Shown here: one piece after another, positions 40,620-54,106 of the stretch
How the letters are laid out: the number at the start of each line of letters is the position of its first letter
Position numbering within the stretch: position 1 is the stretch's first letter
NCBI GenBank assembly: GCA_964020975.1
Contig: OZ026612.1
Location: 50,476,943 to 50,540,942, forward strand
Source of the DNA: Hermodice carunculata
Taxonomy: Eukaryota > Annelida > Polychaeta > Eunicida > Amphinomidae
DNA: 64,000 nucleotides
Direction of reading: 5' to 3'
The notes under the pieces: model-generated
Told to the model about the DNA's origin: nothing
Database searches by the model: none
What the model saw: the letters and a program-made list of their open reading frames with translations, nothing else
Program-made: the position numbers and the translations under genes

Positions 40620-41300
40620 TTCATATCTTTCAAACACACTATTGCATATACTCAAAATTTCAATGTGCATATATAGGTTTGTGACACATGCCAATATAAT
40701 GGACAGTATAAGTTCAATTTCAAATTATGCTGTTAAGGGGCTTTGAAAAATTTCGAAGTTGAATATCTCCAAAAGTGTTACACATAAACATGCCATTCGA
40801 ACTTCAATTTACAAATTTGTGACAGAGCCGCATCCAATGAACCATGAACCAAAGTTGTAGGATTTTAATTTATGCAAATTAGGTGACCATGGAAAATGTA
40901 AGTCTTCAATAGCTTCAAACCTATTATAGACAGAGGTGCCATTCCTACTTCAATTTATGGGTTTGTGACAAAGCCCTATTCAATGAACCATAAACCAAAG
41001 TTGTAGGCTTTCAATTTATGCCAATCAGGCAAATACACAAAACTAAAATATGGATTAGCTTCAAAACTATTACAGCTAATAGTTTCATTCGAACTTCATT
41101 TTATAAGTTTGTGACATGGCCACATCCAATGTATAAAGAACCAAAGTTGTAACATTTTACCTTATAAAAATTAGGCTTATACGCGAAATTTAGATTATGG
41201 TGAACAATGGCAAATTGTAGCATTTCAAACTGTCCTCATTTTGAAGGCACTCAGACAGATTTGCTGTGAGGCAAATCTTCTTTTCCAGTTGATTCTTTCT
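40620..41300. repeat. Four-copy tandem repeat, period about 146 bp, with R2-like edge
   Basis: ACTTCAATTT followed by TTTGTGACA recurs at about 40657, 40801, 40947 and 41093. Each unit also has CATCCAATG(A), AACCAAAGTTGTA and ATTAG(C)TTCAAA. Right after, 41240-41285 contains GGCACTCAGACAGATTTGCT, the reverse complement of the R2 edge at 60.57 kb. Confidence 0.8.
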
Positions 41301-41795
41301 TTTCAGGGCACCCAAATTTGTCCCGAGTGAGTAAGTAAATAAATGAATGAATGAATATATGTATGAATGAATGAATAAAAAAAGAAGAGATCCCCTAACA
41401 AATAACTGGCCCTCATTAATATGCTCAATAGGTCTGTTTGTGACGCTGTTCATTTACACACCTTTGTCCATATTATGAAATTAGCCAGGGAGCTCTATTT
41501 TTGCGCATTTCATAACGTGTAACGAAAACAAATGTCATCAGGTACAAATTACAACTATGAACATATTGCGAGAGGAATTAATAAAGGCTCTGCCTGTTTT
41601 CCAATCGCCTTTTGGAATAAAATATGTTTAAACCATATTGCAAATCGCAGCATGCACATGGCAGTAGAACAACAGTTATGACCAAACGGCACATTGCGGT
41701 GCTATTAATAATTAATCCACAACATGACGAATAAACGGACCCATCTTGGCAAGATATCAATTGCAAACATGATGGCATAGTCTTCTGAATCGACA

Positions 41796-41806
41796 TATAT
41801 ATATAT

Positions 41807-41902
<96 letters not shown>

Positions 41903-41912
41903 CATACATACA

Positions 41913-41941
<29 letters not shown>
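41796..41941. repeat. (TA)n then (CATA)n microsatellite
   Basis: About 100 bp of TA dinucleotides followed by about eleven CATA units. Confidence 0.97.
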
Positions 41942-41945
<4 letters not shown>

Positions 41946-42650
41946 TGTGGCATATAGCTATTGTATTGATCCTATTCAGGAAATAATATATATATATATA
42001 TCATTTAGATTCTGATTAGTTGACTACTAGTTACAGATATTTTAAAATTTAAATTCAGTTTTGACAGGTTGCTTTTTTCGATATCTAATAAATGTGCCCT
42101 ATATGATTTAATTTCTTTATATATCATGGTTTGCTGCTCACTATATGACATTTTTTAAATTTCAAGAGTATGACAAGCGCTTAAGTACACACTTCTCGAA
42201 ATTCAAGTCTAAAACATTCCTTACATATCGGTGTGAACATCCAAATTGAAATATCAGGCTAAACTTAACGTGCAGATTATACCTTACGTATACAGCAAAA
42301 TCAGGGTTTTTTTTCATGTATGTCACAATGGCCACCAGGATATGCGTGTATTTAAACATATGTGTCATTTGGACAAGGGACAGTCATACTTTTGAGTACA
42401 TGCATATTCAAAGAGAAAGCACAATGTGCACGTGTACCGCGGTGAATAACAATGTAAACACAGATGCACACGAACCACAGACTGAAACGTATTTGTTTCC
42501 AGCTATGAATTCGCTCGGTAGATACGTTGAAGGTCACCCAATTCCACGCAGATGCAGTGATCTCAGTGTCAGTGCATGCAGTCGTCATTTTGACCTGGGC
42601 ATCAAGGGGACCGTGATAAGAATGCTGCAATGATAATTCTGTCATTTTCG
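41942..42650. other. Upstream flank of gene 2
   Basis: Non-coding as far as can be seen. It should hold the promoter and 5' UTR of gene 2 if exon 1 is correct. No reliable TATA or initiator can be called in this AT-rich sequence. Confidence 0.35.
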
Positions 42651-42711
42651 ATGATGAATGCTGCACATCATGTTTTTCTCAGCTTTGTTCTGTGGACGTG
42701 TTGTTGTCAAG
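42651..42711 (+). CDS. Gene 2 exon 1: start codon and signal peptide
   Basis: 61 nt starting ATGATG, reading MMNAAHHVFLSFVLWTCCCQ and then one base (G) before GTACTG. That base completes a Gly codon with the GT at the start of exon 2, which fits the phase exactly. The short N-terminus, hydrophobic core and Cys-rich end fit a secretory signal. Support is phase and position only, so this is less certain than the other exons; transcript data would decide it. Confidence 0.65.
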
Positions 42712-44299
42712 GTACTGTATATATTTATGTCTGTGGTCCTTTTATTAGGCCATTTGGTCCAATTGTTCATTAGTGAAAACAACCACAACTGTTATGTTTT
42801 CATTTCGTCCGTCCTCTCCTACTCTTTTTGAGCATCGAAATGAATTACATCTTTTCTGCAAAACGGATATAGCAAAATCTGTCAGCTTCTAAACCTGTAT
42901 TTAATATTGGCAAAGGCGGAAAAAAAGTAAAAGTCTATTTGTGGGCTTTTGTGCCTGTTCGTATTTGAGAGAGCATTTGCTTGGCGTCCCTTCATGTGGT
43001 CTCTTTAAAAGGTAAGAGTGGACTGCGACAAAACATAATATTACATCAATTTATAATTATACATAATTTGTAATGCAAACTATTCCACAATTTATATTTT
43101 TACAGAAATTGTAATAAAAATGCGACAGAATATGTCGATTTTTATTTCAGGGTTTTAAACAATAGTTAGCCTCAATTGTAACAAAAACAGATGTGCTCTT
43201 GTTGACAAAGAAATCATGTTGGTCTGATGCGGAAAATATATTATGTCAGAAAGCAGTTCTCCGGGTAATGTTTATAATGATATAGATCAACCACGTAATT
43301 TGGGGATAAAAACTGTCAAGCATAAGGGTCCTGCAGGTTCGTCGAGGTGCCAACGAAATGACTTTGGCGTGCGCAACGTGGGTACATTTTGTGAACAAAA
43401 TGCACGAACACAAAGCAAAACGGTTTTTTGTATACCTTGCATGAAATAAAGCAAGAATTTACATGTCCGTCTTTCTGATTTGCATCTTAGTCCTTCTTGG
43501 ACAATATCCCAATCAGAAGGAACAATCTATTTTCACCAGGATGATTCCTACCTGTCATTTTCTGTCTGACTGTGTGAGCGGGCTTATAAGCCTAACATAT
43601 CCAGTTATTATATAATAATTTAGCACCATGTAAAATTATAACGTCTGTAGAAGGTGCCAGTTACGTCTTGTTGAAAGATGTGATGGGCATAAATACTCCG
43701 ATAGTACTTCTTGGATTTTTATCAACTTCGTTGCCAGCAATTACTGCTATTAACATGCATATCAAAGTGTTACCGTAAACGTAGCATGGCAAGTACATGA
43801 CGACAAAGACTGAGTAGCATTGCAAGTAATTGACGATAAACATTGAATACCATAACAAATATTACAGTTCATTTTCGAAATGTTTTTTTCCCGACGCACG
43901 TAAAGGTATATTATTTTGGTAATTGTGTTGTATTGGTATTAAGTATTTTCGATATGTTTAGTCTCGAAGCATGTAAAGTTATATTATTTGGTCAGTGTGT
44001 TGTATTAGTATTACGTGAAAATATATGCGCACTTTTCGTCAGGTTTCAACTTTAACTATTCCCAAGATCGTCTGATAAAACACCTGTTTGATGGTTATTC
44101 GGTACTCGGGCGCCCGGTTCCGGACCCTGGCATGCCTGTTACTGTCAACATAAGTATGGTTATACAACAAATTGTGCGAGTCGTAAGTATGTGTTCACGT
44201 CAATAAACCAAATTGTCATTTAATTTTAATATGATGTTATGAAGGGTGATACGCACTTTTTCTCTGGATATTAATATCGCTTTAATCATTTTTCTTTTT

Positions 44300-44359
<60 letters not shown>

Positions 44360-44469
44360 TATTTCTTTCTTTCTTTCTTTCTTTCTTTTATCCTTATTTA
44401 AACTATATTCCTCTTAAAGCCATTCCCTATTAAGACATCAGTCCTTTAAGCGGTCTTCATAGGGAGATC

Positions 44470-44552
<83 letters not shown>

Positions 44553-47500
44553 AATTTCTTTCTTTCTTTCTGTCTTTCTTTCTTTCTCTCTCTTTTATCC
44601 TCATTTAAACTATATTCATCTTAAAGTCATTACCCTATTGAGAAATTAGTACTTTAGGTGGTCTTCATAGGGAGATCCGTTTCTTTCTTTTTCTTTCTTT
44701 CTTTCTCTCCTTCTTTTTTAACAAGTAGAACTTCCGTGCACTCATGTCCTGAAAATATGGAATAGTGCTCGGGAGCCAATTCATGCAATTCTGCTGCTAA
44801 GACCACCAATTCAAAGACCATCTTTTGTTCATCCTTATTTAAACTACATTCCTCTTAAAGCCATTCCCCTATTAAGGCATCAGTTCTTTAAGTGGTCTTC
44901 ACAGGGAGATGCCACTGCACTGTAATGTATTTTTATTCGTGTTAATACATTTTTTGGCATTTGAGGCATTTAAGTTAAGTTTTAATTTTATTATTCTATA
45001 AACAATTCCCATTAATCATTGTTAAAATACCATTCTGCTCTGTTCTTACTTTCATGGTTTTGGTACCATCAGTTAAATGAACGAAAATAAAAATACATCG
45101 AAATTGAGTGAATTAACGGCAATTGCCTTGTCATGGTTCAGCATGAAAAAGATTGTATTTCATACGAAAGCAAAAATAGTGGGTTGTTTTCGGTAAGAAT
45201 GACGACTACCGAACCACAAATTGAACGTTGTACTGTTGTCACTACAGGCATATTTGGACTTTGGGAGCACCGGTACTCCTTCAAAGAGCGTATATTCTGC
45301 AGCTATACCTATGGCAAGGAACTCAGTATGCGTCAAAACCAATGAAACTCTGCGCACGCACGAGCAAAGTACACATTCCTCGCTTGGATATGATCTCCCG
45401 ACGTAGCCATAAGAAATCCATCACAAAACCAAGAAGTTGCCATAACATTAGACTCGTGGGAATTCCCTCCATGATTCTGATTAGGCCATTGCATAACACA
45501 TTCACATAAAAAGCACTGGCCTGCTGGCACATAAATTCAATTAAATAAATTTAATTGTTGTTCTATGAGTTCCTTGGCCAAGCCTGTACATGGGTTAACA
45601 TCACTGTGAGATTGGTACCTACCAGTGTCTGTGCGTAAGCTCTACAACAATCTGCCAAGCATATCACAAAATATCCTGGGAATTGGTCGCCTTCTGAGAG
45701 AACAAATGTAACGACCTTCTTTGCACCAGGTATGTTTTGAAGTTGCATGCAGGGTAAACTGATATTTGGTTGACATTGGAGCAGGACTCTCGCCATTTGC
45801 CCTTTAAATAACTTATAAGACTTCATGGTTATAGCATATCCTGCTTGGTATCAGTCAAGATGCAGATGTTTTTGTTGGAAGGTATGAGATTAGTCACTTG
45901 ACACAAAAGTGAGCTGCTCTTCCACCTCTATGATGCCAAAAATGCCACAATAAACATGCATACAATGACCACCCATAAAAGTTTTGACACAGTTTGGGTA
46001 GAGTTGTAAAACAAGTTGTGCAACAAACTCATAGTTACAGGCAACCTTAAATCAGTAACTGCTGAACCTTTCAAGTCCTCCCAGTGTATTTGCACCAAAA
46101 CAATAGGTTTGGGTCAGGATAGCTAGATATTTTATGAATAAATGCTGCCTGTGCTGCGAATGTTAAAACAGTGTCATATTTATATGATCAGATGCTCAAA
46201 TAAGTTAGAAACAATGCTATCTGTCTCAGCTGTAAGAGGGAAGTCACATTAGTTAATGCTGAAAACTGCTTCCAAAGCTGCAATTCATCCACACATGTGC
46301 TACATTGATTTTGCAAATGAGTTTTATAATATAGTGGTGGTCAAATCAAGTTCCATAAGTTCGGTAGCAATGAGACTGGTATTACTGTCCTCTTCCTGTC
46401 AAGGCATGAGGTGAGGTGGTGCAGTTTGTCCAAATCAAATGATAATGAAAAATAGGCAGCCATAATGTTTAAGTTGCCTGGGACATACTTACCTGTACAT
46501 ATAAAACTCTATGCATGTTAATGCAATGGTTCTAAGTAATATCAATAATTTAATTTCTTTTAAAGTTGTTTTATTATAGCAGTGCACCTAAATTATCAGT
46601 ATGCAGTATGAATTTCTTATTGCAGATCTGTGGGCCATAGATATCTAGGGTAAGAATTATTGGGAAAAGTTCCAAGAGGGTAGAGTTGTGTTACTTCCTT
46701 GCCTCTGGCCATACACCTTCAACCCAATGTGTACCAAAGATGGAGCTGTACTTGAAACTGCCACAGACATCTGTAAACAAGTTTAAACACAAATTGTCCA
46801 CCCAAACATTTCTCCACTAACAAACTCCCATCCATCTAACTGATCCAAAAATGAACTGAAGGCAACCCTTGTCTCCATGTTAACGCAAATTCTGTGCCAA
46901 GGTGTCTTTCTACTTTTTGTAAGGTTGATAGTAATCTTAAAAAGGCTCTGCATGAAATCACTACTTGATATGCAAAATTGAAACTACCAATAATGATTGC
47001 AGTTTATGCAAGATGTTTTTTTTTTTTCTTTTTGCTTTAAAGTGTCTTTGAATTTTTATAGCTTCAAACAGTTTGTCTCAGATTGGCAGGCATCAATTTC
47101 TACTTCTGACCATCCATAATTGTGGAAAGAAGGAAAACTCTTTCTGATGATATTGGAATTCCCAGGTCATAACATAATGTCATAAAATTCTGAAGATGTC
47201 TTGCACAAAAATGAGCATTCCATGCCATTTTCTGTAGTTTCTTTGAATTTTAAATCATCAGGGTATATTTGTGATGTACATTCTTGAGAGTGTTGATCAC
47301 TGATGCTTAAAAGGTCATCAATATATGTAAATGTCAACTGAAAACATTTATCTTGAAATTTCTTCTCTTTTGAAAGCTTTACAAGAAACTGATAACATAA
47401 TACTCGTAGTAGAATAATATAAACTAAAAGAGGTGCATAATTGGTACCTACTGGAATACCAACTGTCTGTCTAAAGAAAGAATCTCCAAAATTGACATAT

Positions 47501-50500
47501 ATGTTGTCAATCAAAACGTTTAACAACTCATCAAACTGATCAAATTCAAATGTAGACTGACTATTCTTCATACCATTACCAAATGCTTGGTAATTTTAAA
47601 GAGAATAAATAATTTTAAAAAAATGAGCATGCAGTTGCCTTTGTCACAATGCACTTGTGGCACATTAATATAGATATGTTAGTAGTTGCATGTAATCAAA
47701 AGTGGGCCCATACCAGACCTCTTTCATTAGTATTTTGATATGGAGGCCATGCAGTTTGTGTGTGGGTCACATTGAATTGGAACACATGACTTTCATGCTT
47801 TACTGAAGGATCCTATTTATATCATTCTTGTCATGGTTATACATCTTGCACATTTTTGGGGGCAATGGTGCCCTCATACTGGCTAGGGTTTGATCAGATG
47901 GTCCAATGCCTGTAAGCTTTTCTTGTGCTATACTGACTCTGTCAATCAAAACATACTTATTGCTTTAATCAATAAAATTCATTAAAAAACCTAGCTCGTT
48001 TGGGCTGCCCCTGCAGGCATAAAGTGATTCTGCTGCCAGGACTGCTTGTTTAGGATTGATATACTACATGTCACAGCACCAAATGATTTGTATGGTTAAT
48101 ACTACAGTACAGCATCATGCTTTATTTATGTCTCTCACTGAGTACATGTTGAAATGAAAAATTGTGACTTATGTATCACATCACAACAACTTTGCAAAGA
48201 GCAAATTAAAATTTTCAAGAAAAACCGGACAAAAATATAGTCACAAACCTTGGGTAATAATTGAAAAAATATACAGCTGTCATGCGTCACAAATTTCATG
48301 CAATTCTGCATATAGGGTCAACTCAAGGTTTTAAAGCCATAATTTTATAAATATTTACATGCAATGCCGATATTCTACAGGATATCCAGCTTGCAGCAGA
48401 ATCAGACATTCAAGACAGAAGCTCTGACATTGCACACATGACCAATGCAAGAGTGCCAAGGCATGATCCAAGGTCTTATCACAAAACGTTTCCACCCCAC
48501 ATGAATCTAAAAGAATAAATAATTGTCTGGGTGGACAGGAAGCAGATTTGAAGGCATGCTTGATGTCAGTCTTGGATAGAATGGGAGCCTAGATTTTGTA
48601 TCATGTGGACAGTATCATCAATTGCTTGATATTACGCACAGGTATACTCAGTAGGAATTTGATCCTTTGCTGACAGTCTGAAAAGGTAGAATAAATGGTA
48701 AATCAATTTAGATTGTCCTGGATCTTTTTGGGGAGTCAACTGGATGGGAGAGTCCATGGAGGTTTTTTTAGAGGGGTAGCATCAAAGAGGGCAGCTATTT
48801 GATGTTGATCCAATTCTTGTTTTATTTTCCTGCTGATTACATCAGGAACTTGTATTGCTGATGATAACTTAGATGGAATTCTGATGGGGCATTCAGCTGA
48901 GTGTGGAATTCTGAAGCCTCTTGGGAAACCTTCATATGGAAAATTATGAGGGCTCTGTGGATACCCTTTGGCACTGTGCTACAGAGGCTTTGCCTTGACT
49001 GGAGTTGGCACCTCAGTGACCAGCACCTCCTTGTCTGTTGCTGCTTTGAGCTCTATAGGCTGAGACACTGTGTTTACTAGCACAAGGAGGGCAATTATGT
49101 GCTAATCAACAATGTGAATGGCCAGAGCAGAAACCTTCATGGAATATGTAGCAATAATCTCTGGAGACACCAATGCATCTTACCCATGTAAAGAATGTGC
49201 CCCTTGTGGTGGTTAAGGGGCAAAAACATTTATTCAGAGTAAATGTTCTGGCTCGTGACATGCTAAAGGTAATGATCCAAGACATGATTTTCCACATGGT
49301 GCTGGCTGAGCATCAGGCTAGTGAATTGTTCCAAGCTTATACCAAAATGGGCAGCCACATGTGTCCTTACCTCAGAGCAAGGGTCAGTGCATCCTAACAT
49401 ACCCCCAACTGGCTTGATACAAGTTCGAAATCCTGGTAACACAAATGCAGGAACTGTTGATGCCAATCAGGCACATAAGGGACTGGTCTACCAGAGACTG
49501 TTCATAGACAGAGCATGTCAGACACTGGGCAAAAAAAACCTGTGATCACAATCCAAGGTGGAGACTGTTGAACCCCTTCCAGGTACTTTGGGAAGGGGTC
49601 AACAAGATGGGGGTACTCAGCAGCAGGAAGAGACTGTCATAATGCAATCTTCGCCATCACAGTTGGTGCCAAATGGTGCTAATTATGACACTGTTGTTTC
49701 ACAGCAAGACACCGTTGACCTGCCACAACTTCCAACCTTGCAAGTGCACACCATGCATAATAACTCAGCACAGAGTGCCTCCACAAGTATGCAACTGGAC
49801 CACATAGGTAGTGTAACAGTAGACAAAGAGACAGCACACAGGCTGTGTTTAGAACTTGTTGAATTTATACACTTTATACTGCAACTTGTTGAGACAGTTG
49901 AAAAAGAATGTCAAACACATCCCAACAACATGTGGGTATGAATCACAATGGCTGTCTGTTGCTTAAGGTGCCTAACCTTCACCCAATATGCTGTTGTATC
50001 AAGCAGCTGCTCAGGTGCAGAAAAGAATAACACAATCTTAAGTTCATGTGATATCAGTGATTTTGTTCAATCTAATGTGTCTGCTCCATAACACTCTCAC
50101 ATCCCTTTCACACACTCGTAATGTGGTCATACCACTGAATCAGTCTGACACTGTTAACCATCATGAGTGACCTACTATAGAAGCATTAGAAGCAATTGTC
50201 ACTGTCTTTAAAATTTAACCCCTTAATTACCACTTATTCCTGACTAAAGACTGATGTAACATTAAATTTAACAATACAATTTGGCTGATAAAGGGGTAGG
50301 AGGGAAATCACCCAGGTGAATATGAGTATAAAATACTTTGTTGTGGTCCTCTTTCATCCATGAAGAAACAACGCTTCCCTACAGTGAAGTTGATAAAAAG
50401 ACAATTCCCTCTTTTCAACATGTAGAGGTGTGCTCATTCATGTCGACTCAACAGCTTCTAGGTGAACCAATAACTCCAAGAAACTAGTTACTACTGTAAA

Positions 50501-53500
50501 ACTTAACAAAAAACTTCTAAAGAGACCGTTAGGGCGTTTTGGGGAATTTCTGTATGTCAATTTCTGACTAAAATGTGGTAGAAATAAAGATTAAGAAGTG
50601 CTTGAAAGCGATTTACAGCCACCTTGGCCTCATCGGGAGCTGACACGTTTAACAAGTTTGCCCTAGAATGGCTGCAACGCCACACACAGAGAAGCGTTGT
50701 TATATCAGTATATCAGTCGTTAATACAACAAAAAGATGAAAGGGCAAGGCACATAGAATAATAGCTAAGCAACACATACATATGTGATTGGATCATACTC
50801 AAGCAAAGAATGTGCACTTTATTTGTGCCTGTATAGCGGGTTATTGGTTCCGATGCACACTGGGTTATTTGCCTTGGGTGCATACGACAGAAAGAGCATC
50901 GATGCTCCCGAAGTCCAGATGTTTTCATTAGTATATGTTTGTGATTGTACCAAACTTGTGAAACAACACAACATTTATCCGATTTGCCAACTCAATGTAA
51001 TAATTACCAGCGTATCCGCAGGCAACCGTAGTACATGTTTTATAAAACAGAAGTTGCATCAATTACTTGATAGCATCTGCTTTTGTATCGATTGAGAAAA
51101 CAATTTATTTTTTACTTTCAGGATGAGCTTGCGCAATCAGCCATCATAAATGCGTGGATGTATTTTGTAAGTACAGGCTTTGCATGTTTATTGGCTGTTT
51201 GTCTGTTTTCTAGAAATTGTTTTTTCGGCCTGCACCTTTGTATTTATTGTTTGTCTCTGTTAGTTATAAACATATTTGGTTTTGTTGTTATAATTGTCGT
51301 CGTCAACATCACCTGCCACCACCATAACAAGGTGAACACTACACATATATGTACGTTTGATATGTATTCTTGAACTGAATAACCTAACGTTTTTCTTATA
51401 TTCCTTTTTAATCATCATCACTGATGCAAAATTTGGCTGTCTAGTGTTTCAAATTTATTAGAGATCAACTAGAATGGATATATTTGCAAGCAAATCTGTC
51501 TGGGTGCCAATAGGAGCTTGTTTTGAAACCCCCTCTGATACTGTTTTGTGACATCATCAATCATAGGTCATCAGGTGCAATATGCTAAACAGTAGTAGTA
51601 TAGTAACTAGGCAACAGGTGTATTGTCAATAGATCCAATGCGATTGGCTAATACAACTACCATTGGTTTTTCAGCCAATACCTGAATAGGATATTTTTAT
51701 ATTTTTTTACCCAGAACTTTAATAATTTATAACATATCAATATATCCACGTTCGGTGCACAATTTCAGCTATGGGTCTCATAGTATGTAAAATTTCAATG
51801 TTGTAACTTGTATAATGGCTGAGAAAACTGTGTCATAAAATGTGGCGGAAAGGTATTGAGAAATGAAGAAAGAACAAAGAACTCCTACAAAAACAATATG
51901 TCTGAGTTGGCATCCAGACACAATGACTAATGTGTCATTTGTATATTTGCTTTGCGCATTCAATCACACAATATGGTAAATGATTGTAGCTCAAAAAAAA
52001 TACTGTGAATTTTTGTACATGTTAAGTCTCTGACAAAGTGTAATTTCCTAAGTGAAAAAGAAGCTCCATCTGAGAGCTTATATTTTCATGTCGTGACATC
52101 AAACACAAAATATAGTCAAGTGATATGACATGGTCCCTGCTCGGAGATATTATCATTTTTTTGGGGGGGGGAGGAGAACCTATTTTTGTTTTTTCCAACC
52201 CCCCAAAACACCAACCAACACATACACACACACACACACACAAACGCACACACGCACGCACGAACAGAGACGAATGCCTTTAGATTTTGTCCATAATTAT
52301 GTTTCTTGCATAACTTAGAAATCTCGTCTGCAGTAATTCTCCAGGCCGCATTCAGATATTCAGAAATAATCGCCGCTTTAATTTCTGATTGTCTTAATGA
52401 ATTTTATTGTTGACTTGCATAGTCAGTCAGAATCCATATTGCAGCTGCGCTATATGTATAGATCGTCCAAAACGTTTTAAACCACCAAATGCTGTGGGGA
52501 TGTAATTTAGGCTTATATCTTTGAATCAAAAGAAGGGAGCTGCAGAAAACTGCCAATTCATTGAAGGACATCTTTCTTGCGACATTTAAATTTTTTGTTA
52601 TGGTTAGTACGAATGTGCCAGCAGTGAAGCCGACAGGGTTAAGGAATTTCAAAAGTGGACCCAGTTATGCGGAAAGAACCGATTTTTGTCCGACATTAAA
52701 TATTGTCAGTCACTGCAGGTGGAGAATCGCTGTAATTTTCAGATTATAATTAATATAAACCATATTTCTATAGAATTCCGCGATATTAAAGCATTTTGAA
52801 TGATTGATTACGTCGACTGTTGCACTATAATGCAATATCACTGACTGTCAAACAGGGTCTAAATTAAAAAAAAATCGGGAAATAAAAACAACACTAACTG
52901 GGGCATCATTGTCATGGGGACTTGTGTGCAAAACATACTGATAGAATGTGAAGGCAATGAATTCAATCGTATCGAGTCGAAAGGCTAAAATATCACAAAA
53001 CTAAAAATAAAAAAATGCTGGGAATTCCACTGAAGTAACTGTCCGTTTTCTGTGGCTCCTCTCCCCACCCAGTGTGACGTTTTTATCATAAATGGAACAA
53101 TTAAGACAAAAGGCTTGTCTTAACCGCCGCACCGGCTGAACAAGGCGAGGTTCATGTCTGCTCAGGAGGGAGTTGTTCGATTCAACCTGACATGATATCG
53201 TGAAATTTACTGGCCGGTCACTCGAAACCTGGGGTGCGTTCAATTACCAAAACTTCTGCGAACGTTCTGTAGCTTGTTTTCTCTTTACTTAAAAGCGAGC
53301 ACAGCCTCGAGTTCCTTAATGTGCTTAAAACATGCTATGCACTGAAATAGCTAATTTATCGCACGTCATATGATAAAGTCGTGGAAAGTTTAGCTAAATA
53401 GCGTTTTTGGTCCAATTTTTCAACCATCATTGTCTAAATACTACACGGTAATAGTTTGTCCTTGACTGGCATGACCTAGATGTGAAGGTGTAACCAAAGC

Positions 53501-54014
53501 CGCGTGGTATGACCACTAAGACGGAAACCTGACTGGCACGCACAAGATAGTGTGGACACCGGTATTGCGTGTTGGGCTGCGGAGCAAGACGTGACCGGAT
53601 CGATTGCACCCCAAGACTTGTCTTATTTTCAATTGAGTAGCAATTTCGGACATGAAATTTCTCAATGTTGAAGTTGTCTGTTGTAATCGTTCTAAGAACA
53701 ATAATGTGATGCCAGAAAATGTTTTAATTGCCTTTATTTGTGTTGTGATTATATATCAACCGGTATATTGGCAATATTATTGCTGTGCTCCCAAATCGAC
53801 CCAGCCGTGTGGGTGCACTGAACGGAGGTCAGAGCACTCGGCATGTCTTGAAAAGATTCCAGGCAATCTTGCGTAATTTGCAGTGCCCGTCAACAACAAG
53901 AAAAAAAACATGTACTTCACAACTCACCACGAGGAAATGTTAGTTTGTGTGTGTGTGGAGGGTGGGGGCAATTGTTCCCAGAAACAAATAATATTATTGT
54001 CTGCTTTGAACCAA

Positions 54015-54106
<92 letters not shown>

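Noticed and set aside
45133-45345. Overlapping frames on both strands at 45.1-45.5 kb
   Set aside because: No recognisable protein similarity; they overlap one another and border the YR fossil.
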